This document shows positions 18,248 through 26,539 of a stretch of 50,113 nucleotides of DNA, in pieces. Every line of letters starts with the position of its first letter. Within the stretch, counting starts at the first letter, position 1. The stretch spans positions 1-50,113 of the forward strand of contig NZ_JAUCZG010000031.1 of NCBI RefSeq assembly GCF_030373225.1, written 5' to 3'. Source of the stretch: Hydrogenophaga sp. Its GTDB lineage: Bacteria > Pseudomonadota > Gammaproteobacteria > Burkholderiales > Burkholderiaceae_C. The notes under the pieces were generated by a model that did not search any database, was not told where the DNA came from, and saw nothing but the letters and a program-made list of their open reading frames with translations. The position numbers were made by a program, and so were the translations under genes.

Positions 18248-20647
18248 ATGAACCGATTTCAAGTGAAAAAAGTCGCTGTGCTCGGCGCCGGCGTGATGGG
18301 CGCGCAGATTGCTGCGCACCTGGTCAACGTCAAGGTGCCGGTGGTGCTGTTCGATCTGCCCGCGAAGGAGGGCCCGAAGAACGGCATCGTCACGCGCGCC
18401 ATCGACAACCTCAGGAAGCTCAAGCCCTCGCCGCTGGGCGTGGCCTCGGACGCCGATCTGATCGGTCAGGCCAACTACGAAGAGCACATGGAGCTGTTGA
18501 AGGACTGCGACCTGATCATCGAGGCCATCGCCGAGCGCATGGACTGGAAGCTCGACCTCTACACGAAGATCGCCCCCTTCATTGCTCCGCACGCGATCGT
18601 GGCGTCCAACACCTCGGGCCTGTCGATCACCAGGCTGGGTGAAGTGCTGCCCGAGGCGATCAAGCCGCGTTTCTGCGGCATCCATTTCTTCAACCCGCCG
18701 CGCTACATGACGCTGGTGGAACTCATCGCCACGCCCGCCACCGAGCCGCAGATCCTGAACGATCTCGAGAGCTTTGTGACCAGCGGCCTGGGCAAGGGCG
18801 TGGTGCGTGCCCGGGACACACCCAACTTCATCGCCAACCGCATCGGCATTGCCGGCATGCTGTCCACGATGAAAGAGGTGGAGAACTTCGGTCTCACGTT
18901 TGATGTGGTCGACGACCTCACCGGCAAGCGCCTGGGCCGCGCCAGCAGCGGCACCTTCCGCACCGCCGACGTGGTGGGCCTGGACACCATGGCCCACGTG
19001 GTCAAGACGCTGCAGGACAACCTGAGCCTGGAGACCGACCCGTTCTACGGCAGCTTCGGCACGCCACCGGTGCTGGCCAAACTGCTGGAGCTCAAGAACC
19101 TGGGCCAGAAGACCAAGGCCGGTTTCTTCAAGAAGGTCGGCCGCGACATCCTGCGCTTCGATCTGGACAGCGAGGACTATGTGCCCGCGGGCGAGAAGGC
19201 CGACGAGGTCTATGGCCGCATGCTCAAGCGCCCGGCCGCCGAGCGCCTGAAGTTGTTGCGCAACGCCGAAGGGCCACAAGGCCGGTTCCTGTGGGCGATC
19301 CTGCGCAACAGCTTTCACTACGCTGCCGTGCACTTGGGGCAAATTGCCGACACCGCACGCGACGTCGACCAGGCCATGCGCTGGGGCTTCGGCATGAAGC
19401 AGGGCCCGTTCGAGCTCTGGCAGGAAGCGGGCTGGCTCGATGTGGCGAAGATGGTTCAGGAAGACATCGACGCCGGCCAGGCGCTGAGCACGGCGCCGCT
19501 GCCCGAGTGGGTGTTCAAGGGCCCGGTGGCCGAGGCTGGTGGTGTGCACACCGCCCAGGGTTCGTGGAACCCGACCACCGGCACCTTCGAGGCGCGCCGG
19601 CAGCTGCCGGTGTACCAGCGCCAGCATTTTCCCGAGCTGTTGCTCGGCGAAGCCGGGCCCAAGTTCGAGACGGCGGGCAGCACCATCGAAGAGAACGATT
19701 CGATCCGCATCTGGACGCTCGACGAGCAGGTGCTGATCGCCAGCATCAAGACCAAGATGCATGCGATCAGCCCCGAGGTGTGCGAAGGCCTGATGGCCGC
19801 CGTGGACCTGGCCGAGCGGGAGTACCAGGGTCTGGTGATCTGGTCGGGTGACGAGCCCTTCAGTGCCGGCGCCGACCTGCAGGCCATGCTGCCGGCCTTC
19901 ATGGCCGTGGGTGTGAGCGCCATCGAAGACGCCGAAGGATTCATGCAGCAGACCATGCTGCGCCTGCGCTATGCCAGCGTGCCGGTGGTGTCGGCCGTGC
20001 GCGGCCTGGCGCTGGGCGGGGGGTGTGAACTGGCCTCGTACAGTGCGCGCCGTGTGGTTCACATGGAGAGCTACATCGGTCTGGTGGAAGTGGGCGTGGG
20101 CCTGGTGCCCGGCGCCGGTGGTCTCACCTGCATTGCCCGCCGCGCCGCGGAAAACGCCGAGACCTCCACCGGGAAGGACCTGCTGCCTTTCCTGACCGAG
20201 GGTTTCACCGCCGCGGCCATGGCCAAGGTGGGCACCAGCGCACTCGAATCGCGCAAGCTCGGCTACGTGCTGCACTCCGACCTGATCGTGCCGCACAAGG
20301 ATGAACTGCTGTTCGTGGCCATCAACGAAGCCAGGAGCCTGTTCCAGGGTGGCTACCGCGCGCCGCACAAGCGTCTGTTCCCGGTGGCCGGCCGCGACGG
20401 CAAGGCCACCATTCTGGGCAGCCTGGTCAACATGCGCGACGGCGGCTTCATCAGCCAGCACGACTTCCACATCGCTTCACTCATCGCCAACGTGGTGACG
20501 GGCGGCGATGTCGAGCCCGGCACGCTGGTGAACGAGGACTACCTGATGACGCTGGAGCGCCAGGCTTTTTGCGCGCTGATCGTGCATCCGAAGACGCAGG
20601 AGCGGATCCTGGGGATGTTGAACACCGGCAAGCCGGTGAGAAATTGA
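18248..20647 (+). CDS. 3-hydroxyacyl-CoA dehydrogenase/enoyl-CoA hydratase fusion (FadB/FadN-like)
   Basis: A 799-residue bifunctional beta-oxidation enzyme that hydrates enoyl-CoA and oxidises the 3-hydroxyacyl-CoA with NAD. The order is dehydrogenase first: the NAD motif VAVLGAGVMGAQIAAHLV at 9-26, IHFFNPPRYMTLVELI in the catalytic part, then the C-terminal dehydrogenase domain. The crotonase domain follows at about 500-700, with FSAGADLQAM near 540 and LALGGGCELAS near 587, then EVGVGLVPGAGG. This order is the reverse of Escherichia coli FadB and matches the FadN type. It works with the thiolase encoded after the inserted DUF559 gene. Confidence 0.93.
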   Translation: MNRFQVKKVAVLGAGVMGAQIAAHLVNVKVPVVLFDLPAKEGPKNGIVTRAIDNLRKLKPSPLGVASDADLIGQANYEEHMELLKDCDLIIEAIAERMDWKLDLYTKIAPFIAPHAIVASNTSGLSITRLGEVLPEAIKPRFCGIHFFNPPRYMTLVELIATPATEPQILNDLESFVTSGLGKGVVRARDTPNFIANRIGIAGMLSTMKEVENFGLTFDVVDDLTGKRLGRASSGTFRTADVVGLDTMAHVVKTLQDNLSLETDPFYGSFGTPPVLAKLLELKNLGQKTKAGFFKKVGRDILRFDLDSEDYVPAGEKADEVYGRMLKRPAAERLKLLRNAEGPQGRFLWAILRNSFHYAAVHLGQIADTARDVDQAMRWGFGMKQGPFELWQEAGWLDVAKMVQEDIDAGQALSTAPLPEWVFKGPVAEAGGVHTAQGSWNPTTGTFEARRQLPVYQRQHFPELLLGEAGPKFETAGSTIEENDSIRIWTLDEQVLIASIKTKMHAISPEVCEGLMAAVDLAEREYQGLVIWSGDEPFSAGADLQAMLPAFMAVGVSAIEDAEGFMQQTMLRLRYASVPVVSAVRGLALGGGCELASYSARRVVHMESYIGLVEVGVGLVPGAGGLTCIARRAAENAETSTGKDLLPFLTEGFTAAAMAKVGTSALESRKLGYVLHSDLIVPHKDELLFVAINEARSLFQGGYRAPHKRLFPVAGRDGKATILGSLVNMRDGGFISQHDFHIASLIANVVTGGDVEPGTLVNEDYLMTLERQAFCALIVHPKTQERILGMLNTGKPVRN

Positions 20648-20670
20648 AGCCATGAGTCCGGTGTGTGTGT

Positions 20671-20768
20671 CCCCATCCCGGCTTTCTTCCGGCAGGGGAG
20701 AGAGCAAGTCCCCCTGCTGGCGCGCGTGTCTGACCCCTTCCCCCTTTGGGGGAAGGCAGGGATGGGGG
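20671..20768. repeat. Palindromic repeats left of the DUF559 gene
   Basis: Two related elements: CCCCATCCCGGCTTTCTTCC... at 20671-20700 and a 35-base element at 20734-20768 built on CTTCCCCCTTTGGGGGAAG followed by a GGGATGGGGG tail. The second matches the reverse complement of 21147-21181 at 33 of 35 positions, so the DUF559 gene is bracketed by inverted repeats. Confidence 0.75.
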
Positions 20769-20782
20769 CTCTCCGCCAGCCA

Positions 20783-21211
20783 ATGACCATGCAGAACCAG
20801 GCCACTCCCAAAGCCCGAGTCAACGCCCGCACACTGCGCCGAGGCATGACCGACGCCGAGCGCAAGCTATGGTCAGGGCTTCGTGGTGAGCAGTTGGGCT
20901 CCAAGTTTCGCCGACAGCATCCGTTGGGCCACTTCATTGCTGATTTCGCCTGCCTTGACCCGAAGCTCATCGTCGAGCTGGATGGTTCGCAGCACGCCGA
21001 CAACCAGTCCTACGACCAGGTTCGTGACGCGTTCTTCACGGCCCAGGGCTTTTCTGTGTTGCGCTTCCCGTCCAACGCACCGTTTCAGAACCTCGATGGC
21101 GTGCTGAGCGCCATCCATCATCAACTCACCATGTTGGCGGGCGCTGCCCCCATCCCAGCCTTCCCCCAGAGGGGGAAGGGGCCATACACCGCTAAAGGAG
21201 AGAACCCATGA
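20783..21211 (+). CDS. DUF559 protein, predicted endonuclease-like (Vsr-related fold)
   Basis: A 142-residue DUF559 protein. Family blocks are ARTLRRGMTDAERKLWSGLR, GSKFRRQHPLGHFIADFAC with Asp54 and LIVELDGSQHAD with Glu65 and Asp67, a PD-(D/E)xK-like nuclease core; no activity is proven for the family. Start at ATG 20783 (or 20789); earlier in-frame codons run through the left repeat. Residues about 122-134 (PIPAFPQRGKGP) are encoded by the right repeat, so the repeat is part of the gene. Its stop overlaps the thiolase start as ATGA. It interrupts a beta-oxidation operon and has no link to that pathway, so it is best seen as a small mobile cargo. Confidence 0.85.
   Translation: MTMQNQATPKARVNARTLRRGMTDAERKLWSGLRGEQLGSKFRRQHPLGHFIADFACLDPKLIVELDGSQHADNQSYDQVRDAFFTAQGFSVLRFPSNAPFQNLDGVLSAIHHQLTMLAGAAPIPAFPQRGKGPYTAKGENP
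21147..21181. repeat. Palindromic repeat right of the DUF559 gene (inverted copy)
   Basis: Inverted copy of 20734-20768 with two mismatches. It contains CTTCCCCCAGAGGGGGAAG as an internal stem and lies inside the 3' end of the DUF559 coding region, just before the thiolase ribosome-binding site. Confidence 0.75.
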
Positions 21212-22416
21212 CCAAACACATCCAGGACGCCTACATCGTTGCCGCCACCCGAACCCCCATCGGCCGTTCGCACAAGGGCTCGTTCAAGCACCTGCGCCCG
21301 GACGACCTGTTGGCGCTCGCCTTGCGATCGGCGCTTGCCCAGGTGCCCACGCTCGACCCGAAGGCGATCGAAGACGTGATCTGCGGTTGCGCCATTCCCG
21401 AAGCGCAGCAGGGCCTGAACGTGGCGCGCATCGGTGCCATCCTGGCCGGCCTGCCGCACAGCGTCGGCGGCATCACCGTCAACCGTTTCTGCGCCTCCGG
21501 TCTCTCGGCCCTGCAGATGGCGGCCGACCGCATCCGTGTGGGCGAAGCCGACGTGATGATCGCTGCCGGCACCGAGAGCATGAGCATGGTGCCCATGATG
21601 GGCAACTCGCCCAGCCTCTCGCCCAGCATCTTCAGCAACACCGACGACGTCGAGAGCTACGGCATCGCCTACGGCATGGGCCTGACGGCCGAGAAGGTGG
21701 CGCAGCAGTGGAAGGTGTCGCGCGACGCACAGGACGCGTTTGCCGTGCAGTCGCACCAGCGCGCCGTGCTCGCCATGAAGAACGGCGAATTCACCGACGA
21801 GATCACGCCGGTGGAAGTGACCGAGCGCAGCGTGGACCTGGACAGCGCCGAGGTGAGCACCACCACCCGCACCGTGAGCCTGGACGAAGGCGCACGCCCC
21901 GACACCTCGCTGGAAGGCCTGGCCAGGCTGCGCACCGTGTTCGCCGCGCGCGGCTCGGTCACCGCCGGCAACAGCTCGCAGACCAGCGACGGCGCGGGCG
22001 CGCTCATCCTCGTGAGTGAAGCCGCCTTGAAGCGCTACAACCTCACGCCGCTGGCGCGTTTCGTGAGCTACGCCAGCCGTGGCGTGCCGCCGCACATCAT
22101 GGGCGTGGGCCCGATCGAGGCCATTCCGGCCGCGCTGAAATACGCCGGCCTGCAGCAGGACGACATCGACTGGTTCGAACTCAACGAGGCGTTTGCCGCG
22201 CAGTCGCTGGCGGTCATGAACACGCTCGGCCTGGACCCGGCCAAGGTGAACCCCATGGGCGGCGCCATCGCGCTGGGCCACCCGCTGGGCGCCACCGGCG
22301 CCATCCGCGCGGCCACCGTGGTGCACGCACTCAAGCGCCACAACAAGCGCTACGGCATGGTCACGATGTGTGTCGGCATGGGCCAGGGGGCTGCGGGCAT
22401 CATCGAGCGCGTGTAG
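21208..22416 (+). CDS. Acetyl-CoA C-acyltransferase (thiolase, FadA role)
   Basis: Cleaves 3-ketoacyl-CoA with CoA in the last beta-oxidation step. The 402-residue thiolase has acyl-enzyme Cys95 in VNRFCASGLSALQ, NEAFAAQS, His358 in GGAIALGHPLGATGA and the second Cys388 in MCVGMGQGAAGI, all in standard spacing. Start ATG 21208 overlaps the DUF559 stop by four bases and is served by AAAGGAGAG upstream, so coupling to the inserted gene keeps the operon translated. It pairs with the FadB-like protein. Confidence 0.94.
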   Translation: MTKHIQDAYIVAATRTPIGRSHKGSFKHLRPDDLLALALRSALAQVPTLDPKAIEDVICGCAIPEAQQGLNVARIGAILAGLPHSVGGITVNRFCASGLSALQMAADRIRVGEADVMIAAGTESMSMVPMMGNSPSLSPSIFSNTDDVESYGIAYGMGLTAEKVAQQWKVSRDAQDAFAVQSHQRAVLAMKNGEFTDEITPVEVTERSVDLDSAEVSTTTRTVSLDEGARPDTSLEGLARLRTVFAARGSVTAGNSSQTSDGAGALILVSEAALKRYNLTPLARFVSYASRGVPPHIMGVGPIEAIPAALKYAGLQQDDIDWFELNEAFAAQSLAVMNTLGLDPAKVNPMGGAIALGHPLGATGAIRAATVVHALKRHNKRYGMVTMCVGMGQGAAGIIERV

Positions 22417-22423
22417 ACAAGCT

Positions 22424-22496
22424 TCCCCCCGCGCCGCTTCGCGTCACCCCCAGGGGCGGCGCTGGCGGCCGCAAAGCCGGTTCCGCGGCGCCACTG
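22424..22496. repeat. Mosaic GC-rich intergenic repeat (copy B, opposite orientation)
   Basis: Blocks GCGCCGCTTCGCG, a CCCCCAGGGGCG stem and GCCGCAAAGCCGGTTCC correspond in order to the reverse complement of 11285-11352. It separates the thiolase gene from the thioesterase gene. Confidence 0.5.
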
Positions 22497-22513
22497 GAAG
22501 GAGACACTTCGCC

Positions 22514-23320
22514 ATGACGCTCCATGTTTTTGATCAAGCCATCGCCCTGCAGCCGCTGGGCGAGGATCGCTTCGCAGGCAAAACCTCACCCGCCTACGCC
22601 AACATGGTCGGGCCGTTCGGCGGTGTCACGGCGGCCACCGCGCTCAATGCCGTGCTGCAACACCCGGCCCTGCTGGGCGAACCGGTGGCGCTCACGGTGA
22701 ACTACGCTGCGGCGCTGGCCGACGCTCCGTTCGAGGTGGTGGCGCGCGCCGCGCGCACCAACCGATCCACCCAGCACTGGGTGGTGGAGATCGTGCAGTC
22801 TGGCGAGACCGTGCTCACCGCCACCGCCGTGACCGCCGCGCGCCGCGGGACCTGGGGTGTTGACGAGCTGGCCGCGCCCGACATGCCCACCGCCGACGCG
22901 CTGGGCCAGCCCAACATGGCTGCACAGGTGGAGTGGGTGAGGCGTTACGACATCCGCATCACCGAAGGCGCGATTCCCACCGCCTGGGACGGCAGTGGCG
23001 ACGCCAGCCGCACCACGCTGTGGATGCGCGACGAACCCGCGCGCCCGCTGGACTTCTGCAGCCTCGCCGCCATGGCCGATGTGTTCTACCCGCGCGTGTG
23101 GCTGCGCCGCGCCACGCGGGTGCCGGCGGGCACGGTGTCGATGACGGTGTATTTCCATGCCGGTGGTGCCGAGCTCGCCGCCGTCGGCGCGGGCTGGATC
23201 AAGGGACAAGCCAGCGCGCAGGCCTTTCGCAACGGCTTCTTCGACCAGACCGCCCAGGTCTGGAGCGAGGCTGGCCGGATGCTGGCCACCTCGCACCAGG
23301 TCGTCTATTTCAAAGAGTGA
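22514..23320 (+). CDS. Acyl-CoA thioesterase, TesB-like double hotdog
   Basis: A 268-residue protein with two hotdog folds, as in TesB and the 4HBT_3 group. N-terminal FAGKTSPAYANMVGPFGGVTAA resembles the GGx-CoA loop; the second half has SLAAMADVFYPRVWLRRA and VSMTVYFHA, the usual active-site strand of these enzymes. ATG 22514 follows AAGGAG by about 11 bases. As the last gene of the beta-oxidation operon it probably releases acyl groups and recycles CoA when intermediates build up. Substrate range unknown. Confidence 0.82.
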   Translation: MTLHVFDQAIALQPLGEDRFAGKTSPAYANMVGPFGGVTAATALNAVLQHPALLGEPVALTVNYAAALADAPFEVVARAARTNRSTQHWVVEIVQSGETVLTATAVTAARRGTWGVDELAAPDMPTADALGQPNMAAQVEWVRRYDIRITEGAIPTAWDGSGDASRTTLWMRDEPARPLDFCSLAAMADVFYPRVWLRRATRVPAGTVSMTVYFHAGGAELAAVGAGWIKGQASAQAFRNGFFDQTAQVWSEAGRMLATSHQVVYFKE

Positions 23321-23326
23321 TCGTCT

Positions 23327-25582
23327 TCAGGGCCTTCCCAGGAACAGGTAGAGCCCGGTGTAGCCCTTGGGGGCGCTCACGATGCTCAGGTACAGCGGGC
23401 CGATGCCGGTGTCTGCACCCACGAACAGGCTGCCCGCGCCGCGCAGCTGCCGCAGCGTGATGTCGCTGCGCTCGGTCCAGGCATTGCCCGCTTCCAGCGA
23501 ACCGCCGACAAACAGCGCGCGCGCCACCCCCACCGAATACGCCAGGCGCTGGTAATAGGTGAGCCGCCCGAACAGCAGGTAGTTGCCCGCGACCTGAGCG
23601 GTGCGGTAGCCCGAGAGGTTCTGGAAACCGCCGAGCGAATACTCGTCGATGGCGGCCAGCGGGATCTGGTTGGTGTAGGCCACGCGACCGCCGATGTTGA
23701 AGGTGTGCACGCCCCGGCTCCTGACCGCCGTGAACGAACTCTCGAGCCGGGTGAAGTCGCTGGTCTCGCCGCCGTCGAGCTGGCGCCGGCCCCAGGAAAT
23801 CTCGGCCCGGGCGCGGTAGCCGCGCGAGGGGAAGTTGGCGAAGTCCAGCTGATCGGCGATCAAGGCCGCGCGCAAGCCGCGTTCGGTCCAGCGGACGGTG
23901 TCCACGCCGGCGGGCACCGCTGCCGACAGCAGCTCGGGTGTCGCGCGGCGGGCACTGGCCACCAGGCCCAGCCGCGCTTCGCCGATGGCGCCGCGCAGGC
24001 CGATCGGCCAGCCCAGGTCGGCGCCGACCCGCACGCCCTGGCGCTGCACCAGCGCGAGCGCATCGCCGGTGTCGCTGAAGAGCTCGACCTTGTTGATGCC
24101 CGCATCCAGGTAGGCGGCGGCAAAGCGCTGGCTGTTGGCCCCCATCGGCTGGTAGATCTCGGAATACAGCCCGACGGTCTCACCGAGCTGCACCCGGTTG
24201 CGCCATTCGGCACCGCGCTCGTTGAGCCAGTGCCGGTTGTGGCTGATGCGCAGGTTGAAGGCACCTTCGCCCTGGAAGTCGGTGCGCAGGTCCAGGCCCA
24301 CGCGCAGGTAGTTCGGGCCCCATGTGTTCTCGCGCAGCTGGATCGTCAGGTCTTCCGTGCCGTTGTCTTCGCGCCGGCTCAGGGTGTAGTCGATGCGCTC
24401 GTAGTCGCCGCTGACCGCGAGCTTCTGCAGATCGGCCTCGAGCCTGGGCACGTCCACCCGCTGGCCCGGCTCGGTGTCCAGTTCCTTCGACAGTCGCGCG
24501 GCGCGCTCCTCGCTCACACCCTCGAACCGGATGGCGCCGATCCGCCCCACCTGGTCGGCATTGGCCAGGGCCTGCGTGCTGCGCGCCTGCACCCAGCGGG
24601 CGTGGCGCTGCGGGTCCACCGCAAACCGGGCCAGCGCCTCGCTCACGGTGCGGGCGTAGGCGTTGCCCAGCTTCACCAGTTCGGCGGCCTGGTCGAAGTC
24701 GCTGGAGCTCAGTTTGCCCAGGGGCGGCGCGAGCAACAGGTCCTTCGGCGTGAGGGTGGCGATGCTGGCCTGCACGTTCTGCTCGGTCAGGATGTTGACC
24801 ATCTGGGTGGCCACGCCCAGCACGGTGCCCAGCGTCTCGCGCCCGGCCAGCGGGGTGCCGATGTTCACCGCGATGATCACTTCGGCGCCCAGCGCGCGCG
24901 CCACATCCACCGGCAGGTTGTTCACCAGCCCGCCATCGCCCAGCAGTCGGTCGTCGATCGCCAGCGGGGAAAACGCGCCCGGCACCGACATGCTTGCGCG
25001 CAGGGCTGCGGCCAGATCGCCCCGGTCCAGCACCACCGCCTGGCCGGTCTCCATGTCGGTGGCGACCGCGCGAAACCGCGTGGGCAGCTGGTCGAAGGAT
25101 TCGAGGTGGCGGGTCGAGAGCGTGTAGCGCCGCAGCAGCACCTCCAGCGAGCGGCTGGAGACCGCCCCGGTGGGCAGGCGGAACTCGCCGTTGCGAAAAC
25201 CCAGCTGCAGCACCGGCGAGAGCTCGAAGTCTTCTTCCTTGCGGCGTTGTGACAGCAGCTGGCGCGGCTCGCGGCTGTTGAACAAGCCGTCCCAGTCCAC
25301 CGCGAGGATCTCGCGCTCCAGGTCGTCGGCTTTCATGCCACTGGCATACAGCCCGCCGATGATCGCGCCCATCGAGGTGCCCACGATCATGTCCACCGGC
25401 ACGTGCGCGGCCTCCAGCGCCTTGAGCACGCCCACATGTGCAAACCCGCGCGCGCCACCGCCCGAGAGCACCAGCGCCACACGGGGGCGTTCGCCGACGC
25501 TGCTGCCCTGCGCCACCGAGGGCAGTGGCAGCAGCAGCGACGCCACCAGGACAAGGATCGGAAGGGCGAAACGGGAGCGCAT
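23327..25582 (-). CDS. Patatin-like phospholipase with POTRA and beta-barrel domains (PlpD-like)
   Basis: A 751-residue outer-membrane protein. Signal peptide is residues 1-24 (ending PSVAQ). The patatin domain (about 33-320) has the oxyanion motif GGGARGF at 41-47, nucleophile Ser70 in GTSMG and Asp216 in GDGG, a Ser-Asp dyad lipase. A POTRA-like domain (about 345-425) precedes a C-terminal bacterial surface antigen barrel rich in alternating aromatic strands and ending YTGLYLFLGRP, a typical outer-membrane C-terminus with penultimate residues unlike the usual Phe. The arrangement matches type Vd autotransporters such as PlpD, where the lipase is carried across the outer membrane. Substrate is probably phospholipid. 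Confidence 0.88.
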   Translation of the reverse strand: MRSRFALPILVLVASLLLPLPSVAQGSSVGERPRVALVLSGGGARGFAHVGVLKALEAAHVPVDMIVGTSMGAIIGGLYASGMKADDLEREILAVDWDGLFNSREPRQLLSQRRKEEDFELSPVLQLGFRNGEFRLPTGAVSSRSLEVLLRRYTLSTRHLESFDQLPTRFRAVATDMETGQAVVLDRGDLAAALRASMSVPGAFSPLAIDDRLLGDGGLVNNLPVDVARALGAEVIIAVNIGTPLAGRETLGTVLGVATQMVNILTEQNVQASIATLTPKDLLLAPPLGKLSSSDFDQAAELVKLGNAYARTVSEALARFAVDPQRHARWVQARSTQALANADQVGRIGAIRFEGVSEERAARLSKELDTEPGQRVDVPRLEADLQKLAVSGDYERIDYTLSRREDNGTEDLTIQLRENTWGPNYLRVGLDLRTDFQGEGAFNLRISHNRHWLNERGAEWRNRVQLGETVGLYSEIYQPMGANSQRFAAAYLDAGINKVELFSDTGDALALVQRQGVRVGADLGWPIGLRGAIGEARLGLVASARRATPELLSAAVPAGVDTVRWTERGLRAALIADQLDFANFPSRGYRARAEISWGRRQLDGGETSDFTRLESSFTAVRSRGVHTFNIGGRVAYTNQIPLAAIDEYSLGGFQNLSGYRTAQVAGNYLLFGRLTYYQRLAYSVGVARALFVGGSLEAGNAWTERSDITLRQLRGAGSLFVGADTGIGPLYLSIVSAPKGYTGLYLFLGRP

Positions 25583-25765
25583 GAAACACCTGTGTGCGAA
25601 AGGGCGCCCAGGCGCCGGGATGCGGCCAAGTGTAGGCGGGGCATGCATCGGAAAGAGGCGCCGATACACGCTGTCACGCACCGGTCAGGGCTGGGGAGCG
25701 CACCCCATCGCGAGCCGGTCATTCGTGGTAATTTGCGGGTCCTCCTGCCCACCGAGACACTCCCC

Positions 25766-26530
25766 ATGAGCGACATCCTCGTCCACACCGAAGCCGGCGT
25801 CTGCACCCTCACGTTCAACCGCCCCGACAAGAAGAACTCCATCACCGCTGCCATGTACGGCGCGATGGCCGACGCGCTGCAGGCCGCGCAGGACGACCCG
25901 CAAGTGCGTTGTGTCGTGTTCCAGGGCAACGAAGCCATCTTCTCGGCCGGCAACGACATTGCCGACTTCCTCAACAACCCGCCCGCCACCACCGAGTCGC
26001 CGGTGTTCCGTTTCCTGCGCGGCCTCGCGCAGTTTCCCAAGCCGCTGATCGCCGCCGTGTGCGGTCCGGCCGTGGGCATCGGCACCACGCTGCTGTTCCA
26101 CTGCGACCTGGTCTATGCCGGCGACAACGCCGCCTTCTCCATGCCCTTCGTCAACCTGGGCCTGTGCCCCGAGGCCGCCAGCAGCCTGCTGGTGCCGCAG
26201 ATGCTGGGCTACCACCGTGCCGCCGAAGCGCTCTTGCTGGGTGAGCCCTTCATGGCCGAGGCGGCCCTTGAAGTGGGCCTGGTCAACCGCGTGCTGCCCC
26301 CGCTCGAGGTCTCGGGTTACGCACAGACCGTGGCCCGCAAGATGGCCGCCAAACCCATCAGTTCGCTGATCGAGACCAAGCGCCTGATGAAGCAGGGTCA
26401 GCTCAAGCAGGTCATGGCTGTCATGGCCGAAGAGGGCGTGAGCTTCGGTCGCATGCTGGGCGAGCCGGCGGCCAAAGAGGCCTTCGGTGCCTTCATGGAA
26501 CGCCGCAAGCCGGATTTCTCGAACCTGTGA
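25766..26530 (+). CDS. Enoyl-CoA hydratase/isomerase family protein
   Basis: A 254-residue crotonase. Oxyanion-hole blocks are IFSAGNDIADFL and AVCGPAVGIGTTLL; the second catalytic region reads VNLGLCPEAASSLLVPQ, with one Glu retained and Gly-Leu-Cys-Pro before it, a pattern common in isomerase-like or 2,3-dehydroadipyl-type members. The ATG at 25766 lies in a 183-base gap divergent from the patatin gene. It is followed after 9 bases by the TPR-methyltransferase gene. Reaction and substrate cannot be fixed. Confidence 0.88.
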   Translation: MSDILVHTEAGVCTLTFNRPDKKNSITAAMYGAMADALQAAQDDPQVRCVVFQGNEAIFSAGNDIADFLNNPPATTESPVFRFLRGLAQFPKPLIAAVCGPAVGIGTTLLFHCDLVYAGDNAAFSMPFVNLGLCPEAASSLLVPQMLGYHRAAEALLLGEPFMAEAALEVGLVNRVLPPLEVSGYAQTVARKMAAKPISSLIETKRLMKQGQLKQVMAVMAEEGVSFGRMLGEPAAKEAFGAFMERRKPDFSNL

Positions 26531-26539
26531 CCACGCGCC

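Noticed and set aside
18128..20470. 780-residue open frame antisense to the FadB-like gene
   Set aside because: His/Gln/Gly/Ala-rich shadow composition, no motif, fully inside a well-supported gene on the other strand.
20663..20782. N-terminal extension of the DUF559 protein
   Set aside because: The added residues are a translation of the palindromic repeat and the family start fits 20783.
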